From Pleurocapsa sp. PCC 7319 (GTDB lineage: Bacteria > Cyanobacteriota > Cyanobacteriia > Cyanobacteriales > Xenococcaceae): a DNA stretch of 64,000 bases. Position numbers and translations under genes: made by a program. Below the pieces are notes generated by a model. The model saw nothing but the letters and a program-made list of their open reading frames with translations, was not told where the DNA came from and searched no databases. The stretch spans positions 1,485,902 to 1,549,901 of the forward strand of contig NZ_KB235922.1 in assembly GCF_000332195.1 (NCBI RefSeq), read 5' to 3'. Positions 35,327-43,952 of this stretch are shown here, one piece after another. Position 1 is the stretch's first letter; each line of letters starts with the position of its first letter.

Positions 35327-37200
35327 AAATTCAAGATTTAATTGCTGATGCTAACTATCTCGATTCAGATAGTCTTAGAGTATTAAAAACTATTGGAATT
35401 TTAAACTTGGTTACTATTACAGGCACAACTAGGGCGACTCGTAATTTAGTCACTCTAGCAATGTGCGATCGCCCTAATGATAGTGAGAGTCTTAAATACT
35501 GGGGTCACGTTGTTGATAAGTTGTTGCAAAGAGGTTTAATTACCCATCGTCGCCAATTAGATGAACTGCGTATTTGGCAAGGCTCTGATTTTAATGTAGA
35601 TAGCGAATTGTCACGATATCTTGAAGAAGAGCGATCTCCTTTATACAGCTTGTTGTCCTCAATTCGACCTCTAAAACCTTTAGTAGCGCAGCGTCATAGT
35701 TATCAAACAGGAACTTTACGTTATTTCGAGCGTAGCTATCTAGATGGTTCTAGTAATTTAAAAGATTTATCTTGTTCTCATCATGACAGTGATGGAATGA
35801 TTGGTTATTGGGTAAATGAAGATTTACCCACTTCTGTTACTCAATCTACTGTCGATGGCAAACCGTTAATTATATTGTGTGCTGCTCAATTAGATTTGTT
35901 ACGTATCCGAGCTAGAGAATATGCTGCACTGAAGAAAATTCAAATTAACGCTTCAGAATTACAAACCGATGGTGTAGCTAGAAGAGAAGTTCGCTATCGA
36001 TTAGCAGAAGCAGAAAAATTACTTTATGAAAGTCTACAATACGCTTTTGAGCTAACCAATGACAGCAATATTTGCTGGATTCAAGGGCAACAAGTAACTA
36101 TTAGCAGCATTACTGACTTTAACGCTGAACTTTCGCGAGTTTGTGATCGCGTTTATCAAAAGAGTCCCAGGATTTGGAATGAACTAATAAACCGTCGAGT
36201 TCTTACTTCTCAAGGGGCTAAAGCGAGGCGAGAATTGATTGAAGCAATGATTGAACGCTCTGACCTAGCAAAATTAGGTTTAGAAGGATATGGTCCCGAA
36301 GTCACAATATATCATTCAATACTCGGTGAAACAGGCATTCATAAAGAAAAGGATGGGTACTGGGATTTTTATCCACCTGACAAAGAATCAGGAGTATGGA
36401 GAGTATGGCAAGCTATTGATGAATTTTGTTTGGCTGCTACAGATCAACCTAGAACTTTAGATCGGCTTTATGAAGTTTTAGCTACTCCTCCCTATGGAAT
36501 AAAGCAGGGTTCAATTCCTATCTTATTAGCTGCTGTATTGCTCTATCACATTGATGATTTAGGAGTTTATCAAGATGGTACTTTTATTCCTATTTTAGGC
36601 GCAGAGCATTTTGAGTTACTACTGAAAGCTCCATCTCGTTTTGCAATTAAGTATTTTGAAGTTGTCGGACTGCGATCGCAGGTATTTAAAGAACTTGAAG
36701 CTATTTTACGTAGCCCTAAAGCTCAAAAATCTGGTAATCTGCGTAATGCTACTCTTTTAACAGTAGTTACACCGTTATATCAGTTTGTTGGTAAACTTCC
36801 TAAATATACAAAGCAAACTAAGCGATTGAGTAAGGAAGCAGTAGCTATTATACAAGCTCTACAACAAACAGTAGAACCAGATGAACTTTTATTTACAGGT
36901 TTGCCCCAAGCTTGTGGTTTGCCTTCTATCGGTACAGATAAAGCTGATGATGGCACGATTGCGAAAAACTTACGGTTAAAACTGATTCAAGTTCTCCGCG
37001 AACTTAATACTGCTTATGACAGTTTGTTAAGCGATTGTCAAAGTTTACTTCAGGATGCTTTTGGGGTTCGCAGAGGCAAACAAAAGCTACGGGAAGATTT
37101 ACGAGTCAGAGCTAATTATTTGGTAGAAAAATGTATTGAACCTACTTTAAAACGTTTCGCTAAAGCTGCGATCGATGAGAAACCTGGAAACAAACATTAA
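35267..37200 (+). pseudogene. C-terminal part of a large AAA-type ATPase (SspC/BrxC-like), N-terminus missing
   Basis: About 644 residues are open to 37200, but no P-loop is present. The visible start (FFIEAAGMGLASRPNLQRWL) corresponds to a point after the motor domain in large ATPases of phosphorothioation and BREX-type defence loci. Supporting stretches are LRVLKTIGILNLVTITGTTR, TVDGKPLIILCAA, LLAAVLLYHIDDLGVYQDGT and LLKAPSRFAIKYFEVVGLRS. It follows the truncated DUF4007 sequence directly in another frame. The likely history is deletion of the 3' end of the DUF4007 gene and the 5' end of this gene. The family link is by pattern memory and needs a profile search. Confidence 0.5.
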
Positions 37201-37224
37201 TCAAAGCTGTATAGTTCAAATATT

Positions 37225-38181
37225 TTAAAAATCAAGTTTATATTCCATACCAGGAATTGAAAATTTAGAAACAATCTTACTCAATTTCCGTTTTGAATCA
37301 GCACTAAGTCGAATAAAAGGCTGATTCTTTTGATTTTTTAAAATACTTCCACAAAGATCAAAACGAGATTCAAGCAACGCAGCTAAAAATTCTACTTCGT
37401 TATCAGAAAAAGCCATTGTATAAAAATTAGCTGAACCACTTGAACAACCATCATCACAAAACCAAACAGCCAGGGCAAATTTTGTTAAATATTTTTTAAT
37501 AAGCTTTTCAGGAATAACTTTTGCTTCTGAATACCATTGTGAATGTAACTCGGTTAGAACTGGATGCACTTTAGTTCTTAACCACCAACCTTGATATCTT
37601 TTTCCTGTTTTTGTATGGGGTGAAGATATACGTTCATTAAAAGAACAAGAAAAATATTGACTGATAAATTTATATTTCCATTCTAAATATTTTTGATTAC
37701 TTCCACCTTCTGCATATCGAGCGTTCCGTTTACTCGAACGTCTTTCTAGACAACCATCACCCAACAAAGAACCTGTTAAAAATTCATATAATTCTTTGTC
37801 AGGTTTTTTCCCTTTATAGTTTAAATAGTGTGACCTTCCTGCTGCTTCTTTTCCTCGTTGTTGCTGTATCCGAGAATTAAGCACGGGAAAATTAGGATAC
37901 AGTATTTTATATTCTTTAGTTGTCAACCCATGTGTTCTTAAGTGGCTATAGCCAATCATTTCAAATTGTTGGTTACACACCGCACAAGTTACCAAATCGA
38001 TATCTTGTTCTTTGAGTTGTTCGATTCGATTGCGTTGGCGACAATAATCAGCTTTGACAGCAAGCTGTTTTTTATAAATAGCCTGACATTCTGGACTTCC
38101 ACAGGTACGACGACAAGCAGGATGAACTAAATTAGGCTCAACTTTTTTACTACAAACCAGACAATTAAAAGGTTGCACCAT
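37225..38181 (-). CDS. LAGLIDADG-type homing endonuclease with N-terminal zinc-finger region
   Basis: 318 residues. Residues 1-45 hold a CxxC...CxxxC cluster (FNCLVCSKKV, RRTCGSPECQ). Residues 65-110 resemble a MucR/Ros-type C2-His finger (VTCAVCNQQFEMIGYSHLRT, HGLTTKEYKILYP). From about 135 two LAGLIDADG motifs are seen, FLTGSLLGDGCLERR and FALAVWFCDDGCSSG, which supply the two acidic active-site residues. It is freestanding, not inside an intron or intein that I can see. It is inserted on the opposite strand between the ATPase remnant and the HTH-HNH gene. Confidence 0.8.
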   Translation of the reverse strand: MVQPFNCLVCSKKVEPNLVHPACRRTCGSPECQAIYKKQLAVKADYCRQRNRIEQLKEQDIDLVTCAVCNQQFEMIGYSHLRTHGLTTKEYKILYPNFPVLNSRIQQQRGKEAAGRSHYLNYKGKKPDKELYEFLTGSLLGDGCLERRSSKRNARYAEGGSNQKYLEWKYKFISQYFSCSFNERISSPHTKTGKRYQGWWLRTKVHPVLTELHSQWYSEAKVIPEKLIKKYLTKFALAVWFCDDGCSSGSANFYTMAFSDNEVEFLAALLESRFDLCGSILKNQKNQPFIRLSADSKRKLSKIVSKFSIPGMEYKLDF

Positions 38182-38289
38182 AGATTCTAACTTGAATTAT
38201 TTTGTTATCATAAATGCTAACTTTACTCAAATATTTTGTTGTTTTAAAAGTTAACAACAATTACAATCTGCTCTGCCATAATTGAAACT

Positions 38290-39675
38290 ATGGGAAAAGC
38301 AGGTCAAGCATTAAGACAGGTATTAGAGGCGTACGACATCAACCAAAGCGCACTAGCAACAGGTTTAGGTGTTGAGCGTTCGATTGTTTTTCGTTGGTAT
38401 CATGAACAAACAGACCCAACGGCTGAAACAGTGGCTCAAATTGTCCAAGCCTTACAAATCATCAATATATCTGCTGCAAAAGACTTTATACAAGTTTATT
38501 TAGGCGATTTAACACAAACAGTTAATGCAACTATCAGCCAAGATTTACCACCATCAGATCGAGTTAATGTCTCGGTTTTATCACAAATCTTTGATAAGAC
38601 TACTAATTCTTATAAATATCTTTTCTTCCTTTCACTTTTGGATATTCTTAAAAGAAGAAACTTCGATACTTTATCACCCGTTACTTTTCAAGAAATTATT
38701 ATCGAGATTATAGCTAATGCTTGGTATCCCCATAATTATTTCAAATTGTCTTTTGGAACACAAGACCAGATTGCTAATAAATTAGATTCTCTTGATTTAG
38801 TAATTAGCGAACCAATATTACAATTTAGAGATGCAGATAAAAAACTTTTAAGAAAAACAATTCAAGGTCAGAACCTTGATGATATTGTCAAAGATATTGG
38901 GCGATACGTTCCATTTCGTCTAATTCGTCCATTTTTTACCCATAAAACTAGGGGATTAAAAGATTATGACGTTAATCCCAGTGTATGCGAGCTTGCTAAT
39001 AATCAATTTGAAGTAACTAAACCGCTTTATTGTTTTGATTCAACATCATACAAAGACTGTACGGCGATTATTTTGCATCAGGACTGGATAGAATATATTG
39101 CTGAAAATTATTCTATTGTTCGGGGTTGGGTATCTTGGGAATGGTTGAATTATATGCAATCAAAAAATATTAATATTCCTAATATAGTTAGTAAATTATT
39201 TATTCCACAACAGAGAGATTCTTTAAGTAAACAGACAAAATATTGGAAGCTAATTTTAAATCATCAAAAAATTAAATGTATATATTCTCAAATTGAATTA
39301 GACAAAAATAGTATTTCATTAGATCATTATTTACCTTGGTCGTTTGTAGCTCATGACCAATTATGGAATTTAATCCCTACAACTCCATCTGTTAACTCTT
39401 CTAAATCTAATAATATTCCTGCGGAAAAATATTTTACTGATTTTGTAAAATTACAGCATCAAGGTTTAACAATTTACGCTCAAAATAACTCGGAAAGAAA
39501 ATGGCATAACTATGCAGAAGATTACATCGCAGAATTGAAAGTAAATAAAGCTGATGATTTATTAAATATTGATATTCTTAATAATGCTTATCAAGCTACA
39601 CTACAGCCTTTAGTTTCTTTAGCAGCAATTCAAGGCTTTAAACAAAATTGGATTTATCAGAGCAACCAAAACTAA
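38290..39675 (+). CDS. XRE HTH - HNH endonuclease fusion protein
   Basis: 461 residues. Residues 1-65 are a Cro/C1-type HTH (LEAYDINQSALATGLGVERS, FRWYHEQTDPTAETVAQIVQ). The middle (FLSLLDILKRRNF, IIIEIIANAWYPHNYFKLSF) is typical of HNH proteins in defence islands. The HNH core is at about 335-385: CIYSQIELDKNSISLDHYLP, then WSFVAHDQLWNLIPTTPSVN and SSKSNNIP. It is likely a DNA nuclease, perhaps the restriction arm of the neighbouring modification-type locus. The HTH would let it repress its own promoter or target specific sites. Frame and motifs look intact. Confidence 0.82.
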   Translation: MGKAGQALRQVLEAYDINQSALATGLGVERSIVFRWYHEQTDPTAETVAQIVQALQIINISAAKDFIQVYLGDLTQTVNATISQDLPPSDRVNVSVLSQIFDKTTNSYKYLFFLSLLDILKRRNFDTLSPVTFQEIIIEIIANAWYPHNYFKLSFGTQDQIANKLDSLDLVISEPILQFRDADKKLLRKTIQGQNLDDIVKDIGRYVPFRLIRPFFTHKTRGLKDYDVNPSVCELANNQFEVTKPLYCFDSTSYKDCTAIILHQDWIEYIAENYSIVRGWVSWEWLNYMQSKNINIPNIVSKLFIPQQRDSLSKQTKYWKLILNHQKIKCIYSQIELDKNSISLDHYLPWSFVAHDQLWNLIPTTPSVNSSKSNNIPAEKYFTDFVKLQHQGLTIYAQNNSERKWHNYAEDYIAELKVNKADDLLNIDILNNAYQATLQPLVSLAAIQGFKQNWIYQSNQN

Positions 39676-39676
39676 T

Positions 39677-39997
39677 TTATTTAGTCCACAACAATCGTAT
39701 TTTTTTAGCGAATCCGCCTTTTTCTTTTCGCTTTTGTTCTTGTCTAGCTAAAACTAAATCTTTATCTATTTTTAAGTTAGTCAGTATTCCATCTATAACT
39801 TCATAAATATCGGCTAATTCTTCTACTAAATTATCTGGTTTAGCCTCTGCTGCTTCTTTAGCTTCTTCTATCAGCTTATCTAGTAAAGCTTGATAATACT
39901 CCGACTGTGACATTGTTTTTACTTCATATTCTCGTCCAGCTTGACGGATAATTTCAGGGATGCGATCGCGAATGAGTTTACTATGTTTTTGGCGCAT
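39677..39997 (-). CDS. MazG-like / phosphoribosyl-ATP pyrophosphohydrolase-like protein
   Basis: 106 residues of the all-alpha NTP pyrophosphohydrolase group: KLIRDRIPEIIRQAGREYEV, LDKLIEEAKEAAEAKPDNLV, EELADIYEVIDGIL, with the EEL/E..D acidic metal-binding residues. Such proteins hydrolyse non-canonical nucleotides and are common cargo of mobile islands. The start codon lies only seven bases from the divergent cysteine desulfurase start, leaving no room for two promoters. That points to a rearranged junction. Confidence 0.8.
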   Translation of the reverse strand: MRQKHSKLIRDRIPEIIRQAGREYEVKTMSQSEYYQALLDKLIEEAKEAAEAKPDNLVEELADIYEVIDGILTNLKIDKDLVLARQEQKRKEKGGFAKKIRLLWTK

Positions 39998-40004
39998 AAT
40001 TAAT

Positions 40005-41090
40005 ATGACAACTACATTTGGTAATGCTAGCAGTACAGACCATATCTACGGCGACGAAGCAGCAAAAGCCTTATCCAAAGCTCGCTGTCAAGTTGCTGAA
40101 TTAGTCGGCGCATCATCAAAAGAAGTGATTTTTACCTCTGGGGCAACAGAAAGCATTAACTTAGCTATTCAAGGAACTATATTTAAGCATATTGATAACA
40201 AAAATCAACCTTGCATTGCTTTCTCCCCACTGGAACACAAAGCAGTATTAGATACCTGTCAGGCGATCTCCAAAAAAAGACTAGCCAATCTTATTTTTTT
40301 TCAAGTTGACTCCTTTGGGAGATTAGACCTTGAACATCTCGAACAAGTTTGTAAACAAGGGCTTTCATTGCTATGTGTGATGGCAGCTAACAACGAAATC
40401 GGCAATATTTACCCAGTTCGAGAAATTGGTGAGATAGCTCAAAAATATCAGATTCCTTTTCTTTGTGATGCTTCCCAAGCAGTAGGAAAAATACCAATCG
40501 ATTTTGAACAGTGGGGAATAACTTATCTAGCCATCTCTGGTCATAAATTCTATGCACCCAAAGGAGTTGGAGGATTAATTGTTAGAAAAGGACATCATCT
40601 AGAACCGATTATCTTTGGTGGTGGTCATCAAAAAGGATTGCGATCGGGAACGCTTAATGTTCCTGGGATTGTTGGTTTAGGAGAAGCTTGTCGATTAAGA
40701 CAATTAGAAATGGAAAAAGATGAACAGGCGATCGCCACACTTCGAGATAAATTACAGAAGTTGCTACAAGACAAAATACCTAACTTAATTGTCAACGGAG
40801 ATATTAATTCACGACTAGCAGGCAACCTCCATATTTCCATTCCTGGGATTCCTAATAGTGCCATTATTGCTAGAGTACCTAACCAATTAGCAATTTCTAC
40901 TGGTTCTGCCTGTTCTTCTGGAGTAGCAGCACCATCTCATGTTCTGCGAGCCATGAATTTATCCGATGACGAGATCGAAGGCTCACTAAGAATCGGACTA
41001 GGCAAATTTACCACTGACAAAGAGATAGAAACATCAGCAGAAATTCTTTCTCATGTAGTCGATTTAATCTTGCAATCAATGGTAATTTGA
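40005..41090 (+). pseudogene. Cysteine desulfurase (SspA/DndA/IscS-like), 5' truncated
   Basis: About 361 residues from ATG 40005. PLP-enzyme motifs are intact: VIFTSGATESINLAIQG, HKAVLDTC, FLCDASQAVGKIPIDF, the PLP-binding Lys in SGHKFYAPKGVG, and the sulfur-carrying Cys loop STGSACSSG. The first 25 or so residues of the family (the YLDxNATT strand and helix) are missing; the sequence starts at the equivalent of TTFGNASS. With the seven-base gap to the divergent gene, this looks like a deletion breakpoint. The enzyme would normally supply sulfur, here plausibly to the phosphorothioation-type locus. It may be inactive or poorly expressed. Confidence 0.7.
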
Positions 41091-41312
41091 CTATTTTGTT
41101 CCCTCTCGCTTTTTTGCTTAATTTATTTAAATTTGCTTTGTCCACGATTAATTCATTAAAGCAGAAATTTTAAATCTTGCTAGGCAATTAAGGCATTTGG
41201 AAATTAGCTTTAACTTGTGTCGATCATATTTATAAAAAGAGCAATCGTGCTATTCTTGAATTAGGCACAACAAATATATTGTACTTTGACAAACCATCGA
41301 AAACAAATCAAT

Positions 41313-41720
41313 ATGCTACCCCCATTTGATGAAAGGGGTAATCTTCCTCCTGGTGTCTATGAAATAAACTGGACTGAATTTTGCGTTCGCTTTGGGTTCA
41401 ATTCTCACAGACAAAACATCCTTGTAGGTTTACAAATGGCTCTCCAATTTCTAGCTCAAGCAAACTGTCAGCGAGTTTATATAGGAGGGAGTTTCGTCAC
41501 CAGCAAAGAATATCCCAATGATTTTGATGGTTGCTACGATGACATGGGTGTAGATTACGATCTGCTCGATCCCATATTTGATGAAGAGCTATTTGTTCAA
41601 AAAGAAAGATTTAGTGGAGAATTATTCGCCGATCCTATATTTCAAGGCTTTTTACAGACAGACAGAGATGGTAGTCCCAAGGGAATAATCGCTCTAGACC
41701 CCAGAGAATTACTTAAATGA
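41313..41720 (+). CDS. DUF6932-like protein, probable nucleotidyltransferase-type toxin
   Basis: 135 residues from ATG 41313; an upstream TTG at 41286 is less likely. It has the pattern LPPGVYEINWTEFCVRFGFN followed by ANCQRVYIGGSFVTSKEYPN and DFDGCYDD. This resembles the G-S and D-x-D motif of minimal nucleotidyltransferases, in the group called DUF6932. It is followed 13 bases later by a XRE-type HTH protein, the usual partner in this arrangement. It probably forms a toxin-antitoxin-like addiction pair near the integrase. Confidence 0.6.
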   Translation: MLPPFDERGNLPPGVYEINWTEFCVRFGFNSHRQNILVGLQMALQFLAQANCQRVYIGGSFVTSKEYPNDFDGCYDDMGVDYDLLDPIFDEELFVQKERFSGELFADPIFQGFLQTDRDGSPKGIIALDPRELLK

Positions 41721-41733
41721 GAGGAAAATAGCA

Positions 41734-42159
41734 GTGATTCAAAACGAACATCAGTATAAAGTAACTCAAAATAAACTCAAAGACTTAGAACAAGCATTAG
41801 TAGAACTGTTACAAATTAAAGATACTTTGCGTCCTCGCCAGTTTTCATCACGTAAGAATGGCTTACAATTAATGATTGGCAATTTAAGCAAGGAAATTGA
41901 AGAATATAACGCTTTAAAACAACAACAGACACCGATCAAGATTGCATCAATTCAAGAATTGCCATTAGCTCTGATTAGAGCGCGAATTGCAATGGGCATG
42001 ACTCAAAAAGAACTAGCAGAGAAAATGGGAGTCAAGGAGCAACAAGTTCAAAGGGATGAAGCTAATCAATATAGTTCGGCTGGATTTCAGCGTATATCAG
42101 CAGTAGCAGAAGCTCTAGATATTAAAATTCAAGAGACTAGTGTTTTGCTGAAGTCTTAA
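41734..42159 (+). CDS. XRE-family antitoxin-like regulator
   Basis: 141 residues, GTG start. The first 70 residues are a helical coiled-coil part (LKDLEQALVELLQIKDTLRP). Residues 80-135 hold a Cro/C1-type HTH (RARIAMGMTQKELAEKMGVK, EQQVQRDEANQYSSAGFQRI). HigA/MqsA-like antitoxins have this build. It pairs with the DUF6932-like gene 13 bases upstream and is the last plus-strand gene before the integrase. Confidence 0.75.
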   Translation: MIQNEHQYKVTQNKLKDLEQALVELLQIKDTLRPRQFSSRKNGLQLMIGNLSKEIEEYNALKQQQTPIKIASIQELPLALIRARIAMGMTQKELAEKMGVKEQQVQRDEANQYSSAGFQRISAVAEALDIKIQETSVLLKS

Positions 42160-42360
42160 CTTTAAATATTTTAATCAAGTAAATTATTGGTAGAAAATTG
42201 GTAGATAAAGTTATTGATAACAACTAAAAACTAATTGTAGATAGCTATTCAAGAATTATTTGCTCACTTTGGGGTAGTGGGGAGATGATAATAGGTCGAA
42301 TTCCAGCTTTTAAAAACTTCTCAATCTTTACTATTTTATACCTATCAATTTTTATCTAAA

Positions 42361-43536
42361 TTAAAATTCAGGAACGAATAACTCCCGCTTAGTTCCTGCA
42401 TAATGGCGATAGATAATTTCTGGTGAGTTGCCTACTAGGCGAGCAACATCCTTAGCATCAAGACCATGTTCTAAAGCTAATGTAATAAAAGTATGCCGAG
42501 TATTGTATTGAGGCAAATATTTCTCTAGCTTTCGCTCTTTAACTAGTGCCTTAATCACAGGTTTCCAAATACGATTTGAAAAATTGTGCGTGTCCAAAAT
42601 CCGCCCTCTTGGGCTGGGGAAAACTAACAAATCTGATAATAACTTCTCAGGCTTGATGCTTAGTAAGAAACTCTGAAGTTTTGGATTACAAGGAAAAATT
42701 CTAGTTTTTTTGTTTTTAGTCGCTCCTCTAATTCCAGTGTCACAGGGAATTGCTTCTATAAAGTGAATCTTGCTACAGTCAATGGTGATATGTTTCCATT
42801 GAAGTGCAACTGCTTCTTCAGGTCGGCACCCAGTCATAAAAAGAAAATTGACATAGGGAGCATAGTAAGAATGAGAGAAAGGAGAATATTTTGAGGAATA
42901 TGTATTGTTTTCTAAAGCTGCTATGATCGCGTCTCTCTCTCCAGAACTAAATGGCTCTCTACTACTATCTCTAACAGTTTTTTTTATGTCCCCAGCCATT
43001 CCTTCAAAAAAATTTTCATCAATTAAGCCTGACTTGACTCCCCATTTAAAACAAGCATTAAGTTGAACTAAAGTACGGCGTGCAACTTCACTACTATATT
43101 TACTTAGTAACCAATCTCTAGCACTTATCCCATCTTCTATATTTTTGGGCATAAGCTTCAGTCGCTTGGCAATCTTGCCATAATCTCTAGTGAGGGTACT
43201 AGCTGAAACTTGAGGAGCTTTATATTTGGTATATTTTTCCCAAAGATCCGTAAATGAAAATGAAACTTTTGGGGTAGATATTGGGGTAAGAGTATCGATC
43301 GCAGTTTGGGGTCTATATTTTGCTAAGGAAGGGTCAAACCGCTCGTAAGCGATATCAGCCTCAATAACCTTAGCCTTAGCCTCTGCTGCTTTGCGGTTTA
43401 GCTTACTATCTGGTAAGCCTAGTGAAAGGTAGTGACGCTTACCACTATATGAGAAGACAAGCTGTAATCGACTATTGGAAACTTTAATGCGGACAGAACC
43501 TTTGGGGGCTTTGCTTTTTGAGCTTTTGGCGTACAT
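42361..43536 (-). CDS. int: Tyrosine recombinase (integrase) of the tRNA-Met element
   Basis: 391 residues. The N-terminal arm-type region (RIKVSNSRLQLVFSYSGKRH) and SAM-like core-binding domain are followed by a catalytic domain. It has Arg I in MTGCRPEEAVALQWKHI, the Arg II box YNTRHTFITLALEHGL, a His/Gly VARLVGNSPE, and the nucleophile Tyr in YRHYAGTKRE. It should catalyse integration and excision at the 48-bp repeat. It ends about 155 bases from the tRNA gene, as in classic tRNA-integrated islands. The reading frame is intact. Confidence 0.95.
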   Translation of the reverse strand: MYAKSSKSKAPKGSVRIKVSNSRLQLVFSYSGKRHYLSLGLPDSKLNRKAAEAKAKVIEADIAYERFDPSLAKYRPQTAIDTLTPISTPKVSFSFTDLWEKYTKYKAPQVSASTLTRDYGKIAKRLKLMPKNIEDGISARDWLLSKYSSEVARRTLVQLNACFKWGVKSGLIDENFFEGMAGDIKKTVRDSSREPFSSGERDAIIAALENNTYSSKYSPFSHSYYAPYVNFLFMTGCRPEEAVALQWKHITIDCSKIHFIEAIPCDTGIRGATKNKKTRIFPCNPKLQSFLLSIKPEKLLSDLLVFPSPRGRILDTHNFSNRIWKPVIKALVKERKLEKYLPQYNTRHTFITLALEHGLDAKDVARLVGNSPEIIYRHYAGTKRELFVPEF

Positions 43537-43688
43537 CGAGTAGATCTATATTTTTTGTTGGGGAAACACTCATGCTCTAATTAGAATTTACCCCAAACTT
43601 ACCCCAATTTTCAATCTAAACTACTCTAAAATTACCCAATAAAAAACGTAGGAGTAACGCAATTAAAGCTTGTATGCCTTGAAATGGT

Positions 43689-43736
43689 TATGGCTCGGGT
43701 CGGACTTGAACCGACGACCTAGGGCTTATGAGTCCC
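43689..43736 (-). other. attR: 48-bp repeat within the intact tRNA-Met gene
   Basis: Identical to 19781-19828. It spans the tRNA 3' end to the anticodon loop, so the element-borne copy rebuilds a full tRNA on integration. Confidence 0.92.
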
Positions 43737-43764
43737 CCGCTCTAACCAACTGAGCCACCGAGCC
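43691..43764 (-). tRNA. tRNA-Met (anticodon CAT)
   Basis: 74 nt. The acceptor stem GGCTCGG pairs with CCGAGCC, followed by discriminator A. The D arm is TGGCTCAGTTGGTTAGAGC. The anticodon loop is CTCATAA with anticodon CAT. The T arm carries GGTTCAAGTCC. CCA is not encoded. It is the insertion site of the 23.9-kb element. An initiator or a lysidine-type tRNA-Ile2 identity is not excluded. Confidence 0.93.
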
Positions 43765-43952
43765 TTTTTTGTAACCCCTCTATTTTACAATAAACTATAT
43801 CTTTTTAAAAGATAAATTTTTAATTAACTGGAGTGTAGGTTGGCATCAAGATTGAGTTATTTGATGACGATCTGAACAAATATTAAAAATATAAAGAAAA
43901 CATTAATATACAATATTAATAGTGAATAGACGAGTGTAGCCTACTAAAGCCA

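Larger units (their letters stand above)
19829..43736. mobile_element. Integrated mobilizable element in tRNA-Met (about 23.9 kb)
   Basis: The element is bounded by a 48-bp direct repeat of the tRNA-Met 3' half. A tyrosine recombinase at 42361-43536 adjoins the intact tRNA, which is the usual arrangement. Contents: DUF433/DUF5615 toxin-antitoxin, replication module (dnaB broken by an IS1634-type element, a HTH replication-type protein, a small HTH protein), a HTH-pentapeptide protein and partner, a VirD4-like coupling protein, a MobF relaxase-helicase, an stb-like operon, and cargo with phosphorothioation-type remnants, an HNH nuclease, a homing endonuclease and a DUF6932/XRE pair. No mating-pore genes are visible, so transfer would need a helper. 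The genes look like those of an integrated plasmid. Confidence 0.88.
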
